A stretch of 64,000 nucleotides of DNA from Uranotaenia lowii. Taxonomy: Eukaryota > Arthropoda > Insecta > Diptera > Culicidae. Position 1 is the first letter of the stretch. Every line of letters starts with the position of its first letter. This document shows positions 47,440 through 59,512 of the stretch, one piece after another. The notes under the pieces are model-generated. The model was not told where the DNA came from and did no database searches. It was given only the letters and a program-made list of their open reading frames with translations. Where the stretch lies: assembly GCF_029784155.1 (NCBI RefSeq), contig NC_073693.1:315193536-315257535 (forward strand). Direction: 5' to 3'. The position numbers were made by a program, and so were the translations under genes.

Positions 47440-48070
47440 GAGATAATGAGCATATGAGCATATTTTCGTTATGAACTATAGGTTTCCCACCGATGCAAAT
47501 TTCGGGTGCTAGTTTAGTTGTGTGAGTATTTTTTTACTAGTTAAAAAAAAGGACATGATGCGTCCACGTTACCCCACTCTCCCCTATATTCAAATTCCTA
47601 ATTAAATTTTCCACAGAAAACTGATTTTCAATCTAATTATTATTGCTCATCCAATCAAGGATTCAGATTTTGTCTAGATATTCTATATTCAGGGATACAC
47701 CGTGATCAGTCCCATTATAATTGGTCACCCTGACATGATACCCTAACGCCTGAAAGTATTCAAGCTGCCTGAATTATCCGACTACCGTTATGATGCCTGT
47801 TTTCGTTAACGTGACAACAAGTGTTTTCTTCTCCTGTCCGAAATGTTCTGGCTGGACACAACACACCGCTTTAAAATATTAAATCCTACAATTTTTAGAA
47901 ATTTAAAAATATGACATTAAATTATTTCTGGCACTACTGAAAAAAGTATTTGAGTGTTTGATCTTGAAAATTGTAGCTCATTTAAGAACTTGATTTAAGA
48001 CTGCCAAACGATCATATTTATAGTTAAAGAAAAATCCAAGATTCAATTAGGATTAAAATTTCTCAAAATT
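47440..48070 (+). repeat. Duplicated block, copy B (twice interrupted)
   Basis: Same sequence as 45380-45755, enlarged by about 110 bp of extra sequence near 47540-47640 and by the element at 47703-47863. Confidence 0.7.
47703..47863. mobile_element. Probable solo LTR, 161 bp
   Basis: It begins TG (TGATCAGTCCC) and ends CA (GGACACAACA), flanked on both sides by the 5-bp direct repeat CACCG (47698-47702 and 47864-47868). The paralogous block at 45380-45755 is the empty site. TG...CA ends with a 5-bp duplication are typical of LTR retrotransposons. The strand is unknown because no internal sequence remains. Confidence 0.65.
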
Positions 48071-50088
48071 GTCGTCAAAATTCCAGAATTTTGTAGAATT
48101 TGGGAAAATTAACAACAAGAAATATTCTATAACTTTTTTTCTCAGGAGCCATCACGAGAATTTATCATTGAAAGAAACTCTTAAATTTCCAAGTCATTGT
48201 AATGTTCTACAGTTTTGCGAAAAATAAATTACAAATTGATTAGATGAATTATAACCTATTTTCTAAAGTTATCACGAAAACACGAGCTGCTAGAAAATAA
48301 CTAATTGCATATTTGTATTCAACCTCCAAATTGTTATGAATCAGGTCTTAAGTTTTATGCAACTTGGAAAAATGTAAATTTTGTTTCCTTCTGTAATAAG
48401 AGAATGTTTGAAGTATTTCTGTTCTTTTGTTCTGTGCTTTTTCTTACTGCGAAAAAGTCCAAATTAGTCTTACAAAATGCTGATTAAAGAAAATTTTGGT
48501 AAATTAGATTCATGGAAAGCTTAGAAATTAGCATTTCAAGCATCGGTTTTTTTTCATAAGAAGATTTTTATTCCCAGAAAGCACTACCTTGGAGCTTTTT
48601 TTTAACAAAGACGACAGGAGGATTTAAAAAAAGATATTTCAACAAGAAAACTTGTTGGATGAAAAACATTGCAGAGCTGATTTTTTCCACTGGAAAACTT
48701 TTTAGCTATGGGCCATCCGAACGTTCCCGGTATAGCTTAAAACGAGTGAAATTTGATGTGATTATTGTCCATGATTGGTTGAACATTAAAAATCATAATA
48801 TGAAAATAAGATTAAAATATTTAAAGCTCAATTTCAAATGGGTGCAGCTCTATCAGAGTAAATCATTGTTCAGAATCTTAAGGCAAGTGGCTCCAGAGAG
48901 TGGCTATATGTTCAATGGATTTTATTCTGGGCTCTTTACAAGGTAAACTTTATTGAAAATATTTCAGCGAATCACAATTTTCTTGTTCTACAATATAACA
49001 CATGTGAAGTACTCTCAAGTTATGTTGAAGAATAATCATATTTGTTACGTTAAGGCGAGGAGTAATCTGGGAAAAAAGAATAGACATACAAAGATTTATA
49101 AGAACGTACGGTTAGTGACCCCACTTTGGACCCTTTAGGCGATAGTTTTTCCAGAAGGTCAATTATAGTTTATGATCTTATTTATGTGCAAGTTTCATTA
49201 AGAATTTTTAACATATGTTTAGCCTTTATTCAAAGATTTACAAAGATTGGTATGATCAGCATTTCCAAATTTGAACCTACTGTCCCTGTTTCTATACTGA
49301 ATTTATTTCTTTTATTGAATCAAGTTAAAAAATACCTATAAGCAGGTTGATTTTTCGAGAAAAACAAAAAAAAAATTCAAATATAAAAATCAAAATCAAA
49401 TATTATCAGGAAAAGTATTAAAGTTTAACGTTTAGAAAGATCACTAAAATTGCTGTTACGAATATCTTAAAAACTAAATTCTCAATTCGCACTGTCAACA
49501 GCACAGAAGTTAGAACACGTTTGTGTTCACTTGTGGTTTATAAGCATAAGCCTGATAAAAATGTCAGAAATGCTTAAACCTTAACTGATTTTTTTTTGTA
49601 TATCTGGGATTTTAAACTTGTTTGCTTATTCATCCCGTAGATTTAGCCGTTTCACGTTGTTAGCAGATTTTTCTTTTTCGGTGCAGTTTTCTATATGTTT
49701 TTTGTTTTTTTTCTGTAACCTTAACTGATGAATGATTGGTATCGAAACAAAGTTAGATGGAGTTAGATTTGTATATGAAACATTATGATCAGAAGTTGAT
49801 TTTCTTTTGTTCTGAGAAAAATATGTAGCACAGATTGTATTCATCACAGTGATAGTGATTTCCTTTTAAAATTGGACTTGGACAGTTAAAAAACGTGATC
49901 AATTTCTTATTCGCTCTGATCCCTCAAAATGCGTCCCACAAACTGTTTTAGCAATTGAATGAAGGTGGGTATGTTTTTAAAAACATTGAAAATTTTATAA
50001 GAATGATTTTTATGCTGAAAACGATATGATAGGATTTGAGAAAAATGCAGATTCCATTGTTTGCATAGGAGTATTAAAATCCTAAGCC
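48071..50088. other. No supported gene
   Basis: AT-rich. A 95-codon frame starting near 48659 has no recognised domain or splice signals. Confidence 0.4.
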
Positions 50089-50694
50089 CAAGAGCAAGTT
50101 CACTGGTGTTGGTAGAAAGTGGTAGAAATTTTACCATGCAAAAATGTTTTCAAGATCTTTGGGCGTTGTATTTTTTTACAGCACTGTTTCTATTTGTAGC
50201 CGTATGTGATAGAAATATTGCTATTTTTGCATCACAGCATGCGAAACCGCATCACGTGTTTTTAAGAGCAAATTCACTGGTGTTGGGAAAAAGTGGTAGA
50301 AATTTTGACAGTTTTGGCACATTTTGAAAATTTTGCCTCGCAAAAACATTTTCAAGATCTGTGACCTTCAAGTTTTTTTTACAACACGTGTTGTATTTTT
50401 GCATGCTGAAATGCAAAAATAGCAATATTTCTATCACATACGGCTGAAATAGAAACAGTGCTGTAAAAAAATACAACGCTCAAAGATCTTGAAAACATTT
50501 TTGCATGGTAAAAGTTTCAAAAAGTGCTACAAGTATCAAAATTTCTACCACATTTTCCCAACACGAGTGAACTTGCTCTAAAAACTTGAAGGTCACAGAT
50601 CTTGAAAATGTTTTTGCATGGAAAAATTTTCAAAATGTGCAAAATGTGACAAAATTTCTACCACTTTTTCCCAACACCAGTGAACTTGATCTTA
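50089..50694. mobile_element. Two interleaved foldback MITE copies
   Basis: Ends carry AGAGCAAGTTCACTGGTGTTGG. Four terminal motifs occur: left-facing at 50091 and 50264, right-facing at about 50580 and 50694. The arm at 50091-50235 pairs with 50408-50590. The arm at 50264-50385 pairs with 50590-50694. The arms are thus interleaved, not nested. Confidence 0.7.
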
Positions 50695-50758
50695 GCGAAA
50701 TGAATTATTTCCAATTCTCGGCCTTTTTGAACCAAAGTAGGCTATAGATCCAAAGCAG

Positions 50759-51655
50759 CAGTGTTCGGCATCGCTAACTGAAAAGCGGCGCTAATTAGAT
50801 CGCTAACTCGGTCAAAGTAAGCGATCGCTAATCAAAACCGCTAAATGTTGCGTAAAATTTATCGATCTATAGAAAAGCGCTATCGCTAATCGATAGTACA
50901 AAGTTTTGAAATAGATTAGCAAAACACAAATTTTGCAGCCATCTTTAATTATAATATTGACTTGAAAAGTTATTAAAGAATATCAGAGGGAGCAGTTTTC
51001 GAACTTGTTTTGTAATATTTCTGGCCATATCAGTTGCGTCAGTCCATTTTAATATAAGTTAGCGTATTTGGTGGAAAACAAAAGAAAAAGCTTTTGAATC
51101 ACATTTTTCAGAATATTCCCCCGATTATATTTTTTTTACATCAGTTTATGCAAAGATTCTCTTTAAGTTTTGTTTAGTCCGAAATAATTTTTCATCTTTT
51201 TGACAGTAATACAACTCAAAACATTGATTAATTCATTAACTTATTTTGTTCTGGGAATTTCAATTTTTCACAACTTTTTCATCTCTTTTATATTCAAAGA
51301 AGGTTTATGGTTCAGACATAAATTCAAGTGAAGACAATTCAAAAAGACGCTTATTCCTATGATTGCAGTCAAAATCGAGATCGAATAGCTTTCGAAATCA
51401 ATCTTTAACGATAATTTGAATACCTGATTGAATCCAAAATTTTAAATTTGAATGAGGCTGAATTTATGATCTATAAGTCTATGGTCAAATTAACACTTTA
51501 AAGATGTAGCGTTTTTCAGTTAGCGGAACTAAAAATTAGCGGAACTTTCTTATCCGCTAGCTGAAGAAATATTTAGCGAGAAAATAAATTCGCTAACCGA
51601 AAGTTAGCGGACTAAATAGCGATTAGCGGATTAGCGTTTTTGTGCCGGACACTGC
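50759..51655. mobile_element. hAT-like non-autonomous element with TTAGCG repeats
   Basis: Perfect 8-bp target-site duplications CAAAGCAG (50751-50758 and 51656-51663) flank ends CAGTGTTCGGCA and, inverted, CAGTGTCCGGCA. Both subterminal regions are packed with TTAGCG/CGCTAA hexamers, a likely array of transposase binding sites. The centre is AT-rich, with no transposase. Confidence 0.88.
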
Positions 51656-51663
51656 AAAGCAGA

Positions 51664-53244
51664 CTAAAACTTCCTATGAAAATTTGTTTGCAGTACCTGC
51701 TGACACTAACATGAAACTTACTCTCAGTCCAATTAACAGTTGTTGATTTTGGAGCACATCTCATTTTCAGGATTTTCCTTCTTATTGATCTCATTCAAGA
51801 CAAGCATTGTTTTGACAAGCATTACTATGCTTTCTTATCAGTTTCACTATTAAAGATGTATACAGAAAACTTCCATAGCTCTTTATTTATTTAATTGGAA
51901 ATTGAAGCCTTTTCGATACATTTCTCATCGTATTTAAATTATTTTTTTCATAAAGTTTGTTTTGGAAAATTTCAAGGGCACTCAACCAATTACATTTCAT
52001 TCATAATAGAACATCGTCTTTCTCAATACCTTTTGAATTGATTTTATTTTTGGAATAAAATTGCTTACCTACGGGTACAAGCACACGAGCAGCTTGCACT
52101 AAAATCGGAAACACTTCAAATGCTCTGTTCGTCCATTTTTATGTGGGAGAAAGCATCAAAAGAAAAAATCTTCAGCATTTTAACCAAAACTTGTCCATTA
52201 GGGTGGCCCGAAAACAGGGTTATGCTCTAGATCGAAAACCTTGGAGGCCAAAATCGTTTTTCTATCCAACGGACAGTCTGCGTAAAATAACATCTAGATT
52301 ATGAAAACTAAATTCGAAGAGCTATCGATGAATGTGCGTAAAAGCTTATTACCAAGCAGTGCATTTTGCAGTTTCCTTTGAACAGCAATGTTAAATTTCA
52401 AGGCTCTTTGTGCAACTTCTTAGAGTTAACCAAATAAGCTTAATTTTAAATGAAGCCTGCTGGCAGGCCAAGGAACGATTTCAGCCTCCAAAGTTTTGAA
52501 TCCCGAACAGAACCCTATTTTTGAAGCACCCTGGTATTGATACTCATCATTCAAGTGGGTTAAAATCTTGAGGGTGAAAAAAAATTGGTAAAATGTTGAG
52601 AAAATAGTATGTATCAAAAAGATAGGTAACAGAAAGAAACTAAGAAAAATTCTACTAATTTTATAAATATTTGGAATAACAGTTTTTTTGGTTTCAATTT
52701 TTGGCAAACATGTGTCTACCTTGAAGTATAAAATCCATCTTATCATTAGAATGTACAACCTTCTGTTTTTTAATTCTTTTTTTCATATTCAATTGAAACT
52801 TTACGATGAGCAGTCAAACAAAAAATCAAATTATTATCACAAATAATACTGAAAAGGGCAAGTTCTGATCTATCACGTAATCAACAAATCAAAATTGAAT
52901 TGCGATACATTATCTGGGATAGTTTGAAGAAAAAAAAACACTTTTCAGTACACTTAAAATCCTAACTATCGATAGCCATCGCACCTTAAGCAGCCACTCA
53001 AACCGTCTGAAAGAAGTGAGTTTCGTACATTACCTTATTGCAAGAAGTCAGTAGCAAAAAAAAATTAAATCTTCCACCTAACTTTCAACCCACAACGTTT
53101 CAGAGTGCTTTACAATCTATTTATTTCAGGAACGCTTCCAGCAGGGATGTGGCCTGGAAGAAACCTTCCCGGGAAATCGTACCCCGTAGAAGAGCAGAAC
53201 GTATGTTGTCGGTTTGGGAAGGCCCACAGTGCATCAAAGGACCT
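51664..53244. other. No supported gene
   Basis: AT-rich. At 53100-53244 a GC-richer patch starts after an acceptor-like TTTATTTCAG and carries a donor-like AAC|GTATGT near 53205, enclosing 75 bp open in more than one frame. Too short to call. Confidence 0.3.
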
Positions 53245-53705
53245 CCCGAGCAGACTTTTATGGCAAAGTTATAGCAAATTTTGCTATCACGCCCTGAAAG
53301 CCAAATATGCTCTCATTTTGCTTGACATAAGGTGGTACACAGCAAAAATGAGAGCACAAATTTTCATACTTGGTTAGCAAAATGATGCCTAATTTTGCTA
53401 AAACTGAGACCTTAACTACACCTCGTTTTTCGAGAGCTTGGAGAGCACAATCATGCCAATATAAAGCATCAAAAAAAATTATTTTACAGCATTATTTGGC
53501 ATCAATATGCTTTCAAAGCTTAAGTAAAACAAAGTATCGTTTAAGCCTCAGAACACGCAAAAATTTGGCAGTACACAACAATTCATGTATGAAAATTTTG
53601 CGCTCATTTTTGCTGTGTACATTATGTCAAGCAGAATGAATGCAAATTTAACACTGAAGGCGTGATAGCCGAATTTTCTTTAGTTTTGCCTTAAAAGTCT
53701 GCACT
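53245..53705. mobile_element. CCCGAGCAGACTTTTATGGC foldback MITE, copy 2
   Basis: The left 160 bp is nearly identical to 21489-21650. The right end TTTTGCCTTAAAAGTCTGC is the inverted terminus. The middle has diverged. Confidence 0.72.
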
Positions 53706-53931
53706 GTATGAATAAGCAACTACTAGGGATGAATCATCCTACAGGATGAAAATCCCAGAAAAAAAGCAGCTACGGCAGTAAAATGTCTATGTGTTATGCA
53801 ATCGCCTTTAGTTATGCAAACAAAAGTAGGTAGGTTCATTATTCATACATTTTGGTGATCATAATATCATAGTAACTGCAATTTTTTATCAAAGGGATGT
53901 TCATAGTACATTAGCGTATACCGCACATCGT

Positions 53932-54052
53932 AAACGCCTTAATGTATACAATGAACGATGAACATGAAGATTTTTATCCTCATACAATGAACGATGAACA
54001 TGAAGGACAAAAATCTTCATGTTCATCGTTCATTGTATACATTGAGGCGTTT
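53932..54052. repeat. Near-perfect 44-bp-arm palindrome
   Basis: Arms 53932-53975 and 54009-54052 (AAACGCCTTAATGTATACAA and onward) differ at one position. The 33-base loop holds a third copy of ACAATGAACGATGAACATGA. It would extrude as a stable hairpin and is probably a minimal MITE. Confidence 0.85.
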
Positions 54053-54261
54053 AAAACATGAATATTTTTAAAAAAAATATCAGGCCTACAGAGCCAAAAA
54101 AGGAAAACACACTTCAAGTTACATCCGCCTTGTCATTTTAACCCGCTATTCGGATTTTTTTAGAAGAACTTTAATGTACGTCTACAATTGTTAACAGTAC
54201 TTACTTTTGTTTTTTTTTCCTTTGCTTGAGTTATACGACGAAGTTTATTCTTAATACATAG

Positions 54262-54534
54262 CAGTACCAACTCGATAACTTTCGTGTAGCTTCCGGACGC
54301 TGGTGGGGAACGCAAAACATCAGATGTTTAGAAAATGCCGCTTTCGTTTCTTTCATCCATTCAGATTTCTACAAATTTGATCTAGATGATAAGCACCCAT
54401 TGTTGATCCTCAGCAAAAATCGTCAACAGCCGGACAATTACTATCAAACGGTGCCGCAAATCATTGCATTTGAAGGAGATGCCGTCGGAATAGGTTATCT
54501 GCAGAAAATTCAATCAATCGTAAATGGATTTGAT
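54262..54534 (+). other. Possible plus-strand coding exon
   Basis: A 91-codon open stretch lies between acceptor-like ATACATAG and donor GTATGT (54535). Its length is a multiple of three. The translation begins QYQLDNFRVASGRWWGTQ and is protein-like in composition, but no family is recognised. It overlaps exon 2 of the minus-strand model, so at most one is likely to be right. Confidence 0.25.
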
Positions 54535-54757
54535 GTATGTAATGGTTTATGTTTACCTTAACCGCCAGTACCGAAGGTAGTTTTGGCAGCAACAGCAGTG
54601 GATTGATCGCGTTCCGAAAAACCCTATATTGTCTCGCGGGAAGTCGAATAGATCGTGAACGCGTTTTCTTTACTTTAAAAATCATTTTTAGTGGCACAAC
54701 ACTTTTAAAATCGCAAAATTAAACAAAGCAACTCCGATGCGCTTTCAAAACAACACT
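54382..54757 (-). CDS. Candidate compact two-exon gene
   Basis: The minus strand shows an ordered gene structure. An initiator-like TCAGTG lies at about 54757, followed by a 5' UTR of about 70 nt and an ATG at 54685 in context TAAAAATG. Exon 1 has 43 codons (54557-54685) and ends at AAG|GTAAAC. A 58-nt intron (54499-54556) ends TTTTCTGCAG. Exon 2 has 38 codons and stops at 54382. The intron length and sites are typical of insects, and the join is in phase 0. The 81-residue product has a very basic N-terminus (KVKKTRSRS, then RLPARQYR), which could be a targeting signal. No known domain is recognised. Confidence 0.35.
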
Positions 54758-54759
54758 GA

Positions 54760-55460
54760 CAGTTTTTTTCAGCTCATTTGGTACACGGTTAAAAAATTAA
54801 ACTAAATACTAAGTTGGCGACACCCAATAAAAGTTTCATTTCAGGAACCTAAAATTATCACTTAACACAAATTTTCTATTTTGAACTTGTTATTGATTGT
54901 TAGATAAATAAATTTATTTTATAATGTATAGAAAATATAGAAACATCATAAAATCCTTTAAACAGAACATTATCCGTATCCGTCTACACATTTAATCTCA
55001 GACATCCTACGCATGAGTAAAAAATCGTTCGGATTGTTGTTCAATATAAAAATAAAGAAATCAAATCATTTTTTAGATGATTATACTGGGTTCAACATTT
55101 CCACAAAACGAACCGCAGTTTAATTCTTTCAAGTCGTTTTGTTCCGCTGGTAATGTTCGTAATATAATCCTTGACGTTATAAAATCGAACGTGTTTGTTG
55201 GCCTGCTGGCAATTTTTTTCGTATAGGCGTTTTTGAGATTATTTTCCCCTTTCTAAGGATTGTACACGTCAGCAAATATGCGTGGAATAAGTCAAAAACA
55301 ATAAAATTTTCATTAACCGTAATTTAGTTGTCGCGAAAGTACCGTAACACTAATCTGAGTCAGAGCCCTTTACTCTAAATGTAGATGTGCGAACTTCGTG
55401 AACCAGAGTTTACGGCAACCCAAGAATAAGTATTTGATAACAAACCAATAGTGCAAGCTA
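54760..55460. other. No recognisable gene
   Basis: AT-rich, no supported frame or repeat. Confidence 0.45.
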
Positions 55461-55880
55461 GCCCCGACCAGACTTTGATGCCCTAATTGATAGCAATCTG
55501 AGATCATAATAAGGTGTCAACAGCAAACTGATAGCAGTTTTTGGTGTAGAATTTCGAACGAGAGCAAAGTTAGGCATAATTAAGGTTTCATATATTTTTA
55601 TTTGACAGCAAGCTGAGGCAACATTAAGGTATTAACAGCAAACAGTGAGCAAAATTTACTGTCGATTTTAATTTGATAGCAAAACTAGGCATAATTGAGG
55701 TATCTATTTTTTTATTGAAAAATTAGACCAAAATTTAAGCATCATTTGCTGTAGAACTAACACAACAGCAGAATTCGGCATCATTGAGGCATACTTAATT
55801 TAAAAAAAAAATGAAAATTGATAACAAAATTACGCATCGTTAAGCTATCAACAATTTTTAGAGAGATTTTTTTAAATGTT
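55461..55880. mobile_element. CCCGAGCAGACTTTGATGCC MITE subfamily, copy 2
   Basis: The left end CCCCGACCAGACTTTGATGC is followed by repeated AACAGCAAAC, TTGATAGCAA and GGCATAATTGAGGTAT strings, as in the copies ending at 25373 and 60907. The right boundary is lost. Confidence 0.45.
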
Positions 55881-57277
55881 TATGAATCAATTCAAGCATC
55901 GGGAACTCAAATCTTAATTTAAAAATTTTCCTCAGACTTCCAGATTCTAACACTCATTTTAATAATTGAAAGTCTTATACAAAATTCTCGTTTTTATTAA
56001 AATAAAATAAAAGGGGTTCACTGATTTTCTGAGTAAAGTGAATCTACAAACAATAAAAAAAAGTACAATATTTACTTTTTCGAAACATTACGAACTACAG
56101 AAAACTTAATCGTTCAACTTGGCAAAGGGTTGAATTTGATGCATGATTTTTTTTAATGTGTATATGCGTACCTACTGGGTTCGATTCCGGTGTCGGCAAG
56201 AAAAGCTTACTCTTATAGCTTACTTTATAATAAGAATGTTCAATCAGTTGCCAGCTTGCCAAGTACACGGGTGCCGGAATACCTGTAAAGTAAACTAGCT
56301 CACCTGATTGACTAGTTCTTTCAAAATATATCCACACCAATACACGCAATACATTCGCTCTATAACCGTTCATACGAAGCCATGGGATTCGAGTATGGTG
56401 TACATCGCATTGGAGATGTGTCGAACTTGATAATTATCTAAAGAATGCATGTGAGCACATATTTAGGCAGAAAAATCAGGTGAATCTGTGCACCCATGGT
56501 GGATAATCAACGTACATGCATACAAATCAATTGTATAAAACCAATAAAACATATTACTTTAATTCAATACTGAAAGATGGTAGTCAAATTTAATATGAAG
56601 AATATTCAAGAATATTCAAATCAATCAATTTTTAAGAAAAAAGAATTGAATCAATTGTTGAAACTTCATACCATAGCTTAACAGCAACGATAATTTAATA
56701 TTACAAAGTTTTTTAATTTCTGTAATAGAACTTAACAAATTGTATTGAAAATGATACTTGAATCTTGTTCTACCTAAGCCTTCAAGCAACATTTAATTAT
56801 TGCTGGAACGTACCTCATGTCTCCTTAACTGCAGTGGAATTCAAATTTTCAAGCGTTTTGGAGATACGTCAAATTTGTAGTAATCGTCAAATTTGAAAAC
56901 GCAAAATATGTGATCAAATATCTAATCACATTAAAGTTTTCATTTTCCAATTAGGCTGGAACAAATATCAATTTCTTCTTTTGTCACACCCCCCCCCCCC
57001 CCCTTCCGATAGTAAAAGTACTTGATTTATAGGTTTTGTGCAATGATGGAGTATGCAATTTGGTTGCATACAAGCTTTCGTGCGATTTATTTCAATTTAT
57101 TTGTTTTTCGCATTATTTTTTATTTCCCCCCCCCTTGTGATGTTCCAACTCCGAGTGACAAAAGAAGGATTTTAAATTTGTTCCGGCCTTACACAAGCTA
57201 TCAAACTACTGGCCATATTTTGAAGTCACTGATCCAATCGCGTTGTCAACTGTTTTGTAAACAAACATATTTGTTTA
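55881..57277. other. No supported gene
   Basis: AT-rich, with C-tracts at about 56989-57003 and 57126-57134. GGGTTCGATTCCGG at 56178 fits a polymerase III B box but has no paired A box or SINE body. Confidence 0.4.
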
Positions 57278-59233
57278 TCAGTGCGGGAGCAGTGAACTGA
57301 AAGTGTCGCAACAAATGTTAAACATCGCGCAGATTTTGGCCACAACGACACTATTTACGGTTTGAAGCGGATGCATTACAAGTGTTCAGTGGAGTTCTTC
57401 GTCTGGAGTATGGCTATTGGATATTCCAGGAAGAAAGAGGATTTCAACAACAGAAAGGTGCTGCTGATGTCGATCCATCATAAATTCGATCTCCTTCCGA
57501 TTCGGGAATTTAAACTTCACCGTTTCCGGAAGAAGATAGATCAGGCCAATTACATGAGCAAGGCCTTCATAGAGGTATGTACATATATATTTTTGTTATA
57601 ACTGCTTCTTCGAGCAATTTCATTACCTACTTAACACTTGTCCAAATTATCTGGAGTGCATTTCATTATTTCAGTTTTTTTCGTTTTTCAGAGCCGGATT
57701 AGCTGATGAGACATTTCCTCGTAGGCGATTTTGTGTTTGTTAAAAGAATTATCCTGTGTAAGGCTTATTCAATTCACTTATGTTTTATTTTTCTTTTAGG
57801 AACTTCTTGAATGCGGATTGCTCCACTTGGTTGGACCGGCTTGGACGCCTGACTTTGAAACCTTGACTATTTGGTCTCAAGATGACTCCTCCGAATGCTC
57901 AAGGTTGTGCACGAAAGACGAGAAATTATTCGGGTAAGTTTATTCTCATCTGTATGTACTTTTCACTATGTTAGATGATTTTCTTTTTTCCTCAAATTCT
58001 TATTCAATTACATTATCCATTTGGCATCTGATTACCTCTGAATTAATCAGTCGCTAAACCTGTATTTCAAAATTGAGTTTTTGGATATTCACACTACATT
58101 CACAAACATTCAATTTCAAAGCATAAAATCGTGGTAAAAAATGCCATACTATTAAGTTAACGCATGTAATTGTAATGTGAATATGCAAAAAGTCAAAATT
58201 TGTAGAACAGGATTTTTTTTATTCAAATGAATCTTTCAGAACAGGATAGCGACTGAGTTATTTTAAGTAAAAGAGGTGCCATGCTATTCAAATATTAGGC
58301 AAAAATAATTAACCAACCATTGTAGGGTAAGTGCTTCATATTTTGTCAGCATACTTAATTTTTTCGTGTTATTTTATGTAACGAGACCTTCTTTTGTTGT
58401 GATAAGTGAATGGCGCGTCTAAACCAGTAACTGGCAAAATTTAGAGCACTTACCCTTTCATTAAGTAATTTATTTAAAAATTCAGCCTGCCGCATTATAA
58501 CGCTCTAGTTATCAGATGTGTAAATTTTCTCCCATCAACAATGATTCTGTTGAATCTAGGAGCTCGATAAAGTATACATTCAGGCGTTTAAATAAAGTCC
58601 GTTTTAAAAATATTTACATTTAGTTTTAAATAGGTGATTACAATATTCAAAATTCTCTGACTTAGTGTCAACTTTCACCTAATCGTATAGTGTTGAATAT
58701 TTTAATCACCTTCTTAAATTTAAGGAAGATTATTACAATATTCATTATTTTCCAACTGAGTGAAAGTTGTCACCTAGTCAGAGAATTTTGAATGTTAGAA
58801 TCACTTACTTAGAACGAATTTTAAATTATTCCTAAAGTTTGAGGAAAGTGTTCACAATATTCCAAATTCTCCGGCAACGTGAAAGTTGTCACCCAATCAG
58901 AGAATTTTGAATATTGTTATCACCCTACTTAATACGAATTTTAAATTGATTTTAACGAACACGTTTAAAACGCCTGAATGTATACTCGAGATTTATGCGA
59001 ATTAAACAAAATAAAACACAGAATGTATTCCTCATTCAAACTCTGTGGGTCTTCTACACATAGAAGTTTAAAATGTGTTTTCAGAATTCCATTCAAATTT
59101 CCAAATTAATTGCGAATTTGACAATGAAACTACTGTTTAACGGGTTACTTTTTTATAACTTAAAGCAATTTGAACTATTTTTACAAATCATTAACCCCTT
59201 TTTATTTGTTTTTTTAGATTTGCTGAACTTTAA
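57278..59233 (+). CDS. Candidate three-exon gene of unknown function
   Basis: An initiator-like TCAGT at 57278-57282 precedes ATG 57371. Exon 1 coding (57371-57574) ends GAG|GTATGT. Intron 1 (225 bp) ends TTCTTTTAG. Exon 2 (57800-57933) ends CGG|GTAAGT. Intron 2 (1,284 bp) ends GTTTTTTTAG. Exon 3 adds five residues and stops at 59233. The frame is consistent across both junctions and gives 117 residues starting MHYKCSVEFFVWSM. Exon 1 is basic (RKKEDFNNRK, FRKKID) and exon 2 acidic (DDSSEC...KDEK). The frame stays open upstream of the ATG to 57296. Exon 3 has a donor CAG|GTGAGT at 59381, 148 nt after the stop, which would expose the transcript to nonsense-mediated decay. No family is recognised. 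It may be a real gene, a decayed duplicate or part of a longer transcript. Confidence 0.45.
58575..58982. mobile_element. TA-flanked MITE inside intron 2
   Basis: Inverted ends TACATTCAGGCGTTT (15 bp, perfect) with TA on both sides (58573-58574 and 58983-58984). The interior repeats AGAGAATTTTGAATRTT and GTGAAAGTTGTCACC several times. Mariner-type target site, non-autonomous. Confidence 0.75.
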
Positions 59234-59512
59234 TTCTTTGTAAGACCAAGAGTCTTCGATCCCCAGCGACTGTTATTTCCTGGTTGGATATTCGGTAATG
59301 GCAAGTATTGAGAAAGGAAAGGTGCCGCGGATATGTACAGGGATTAAATGAGGAATTTCAATATTCAGATGGAAATTCAGGTGAGTAAGTGAACCATGGT
59401 TTACTTTATGTTTTGACTCAGTCACTGCTATACTGAGTTACGGTACTTTCGTGGGATGAATCATAAAGCCTCGATATATACATAATATGTATTTATCTTG
59501 TTGTGCAGTATA

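Noticed and set aside
53131..53205. 75-bp mini-exon between acceptor and donor-like sites
   Set aside because: It is open in more than one frame, with no partner exon, and lies directly beside a MITE.
56178..56191. Polymerase III B-box match GGGTTCGATTCCGG
   Set aside because: No A box at a suitable distance, the T stem does not pair, and there is no match to the SINE body.
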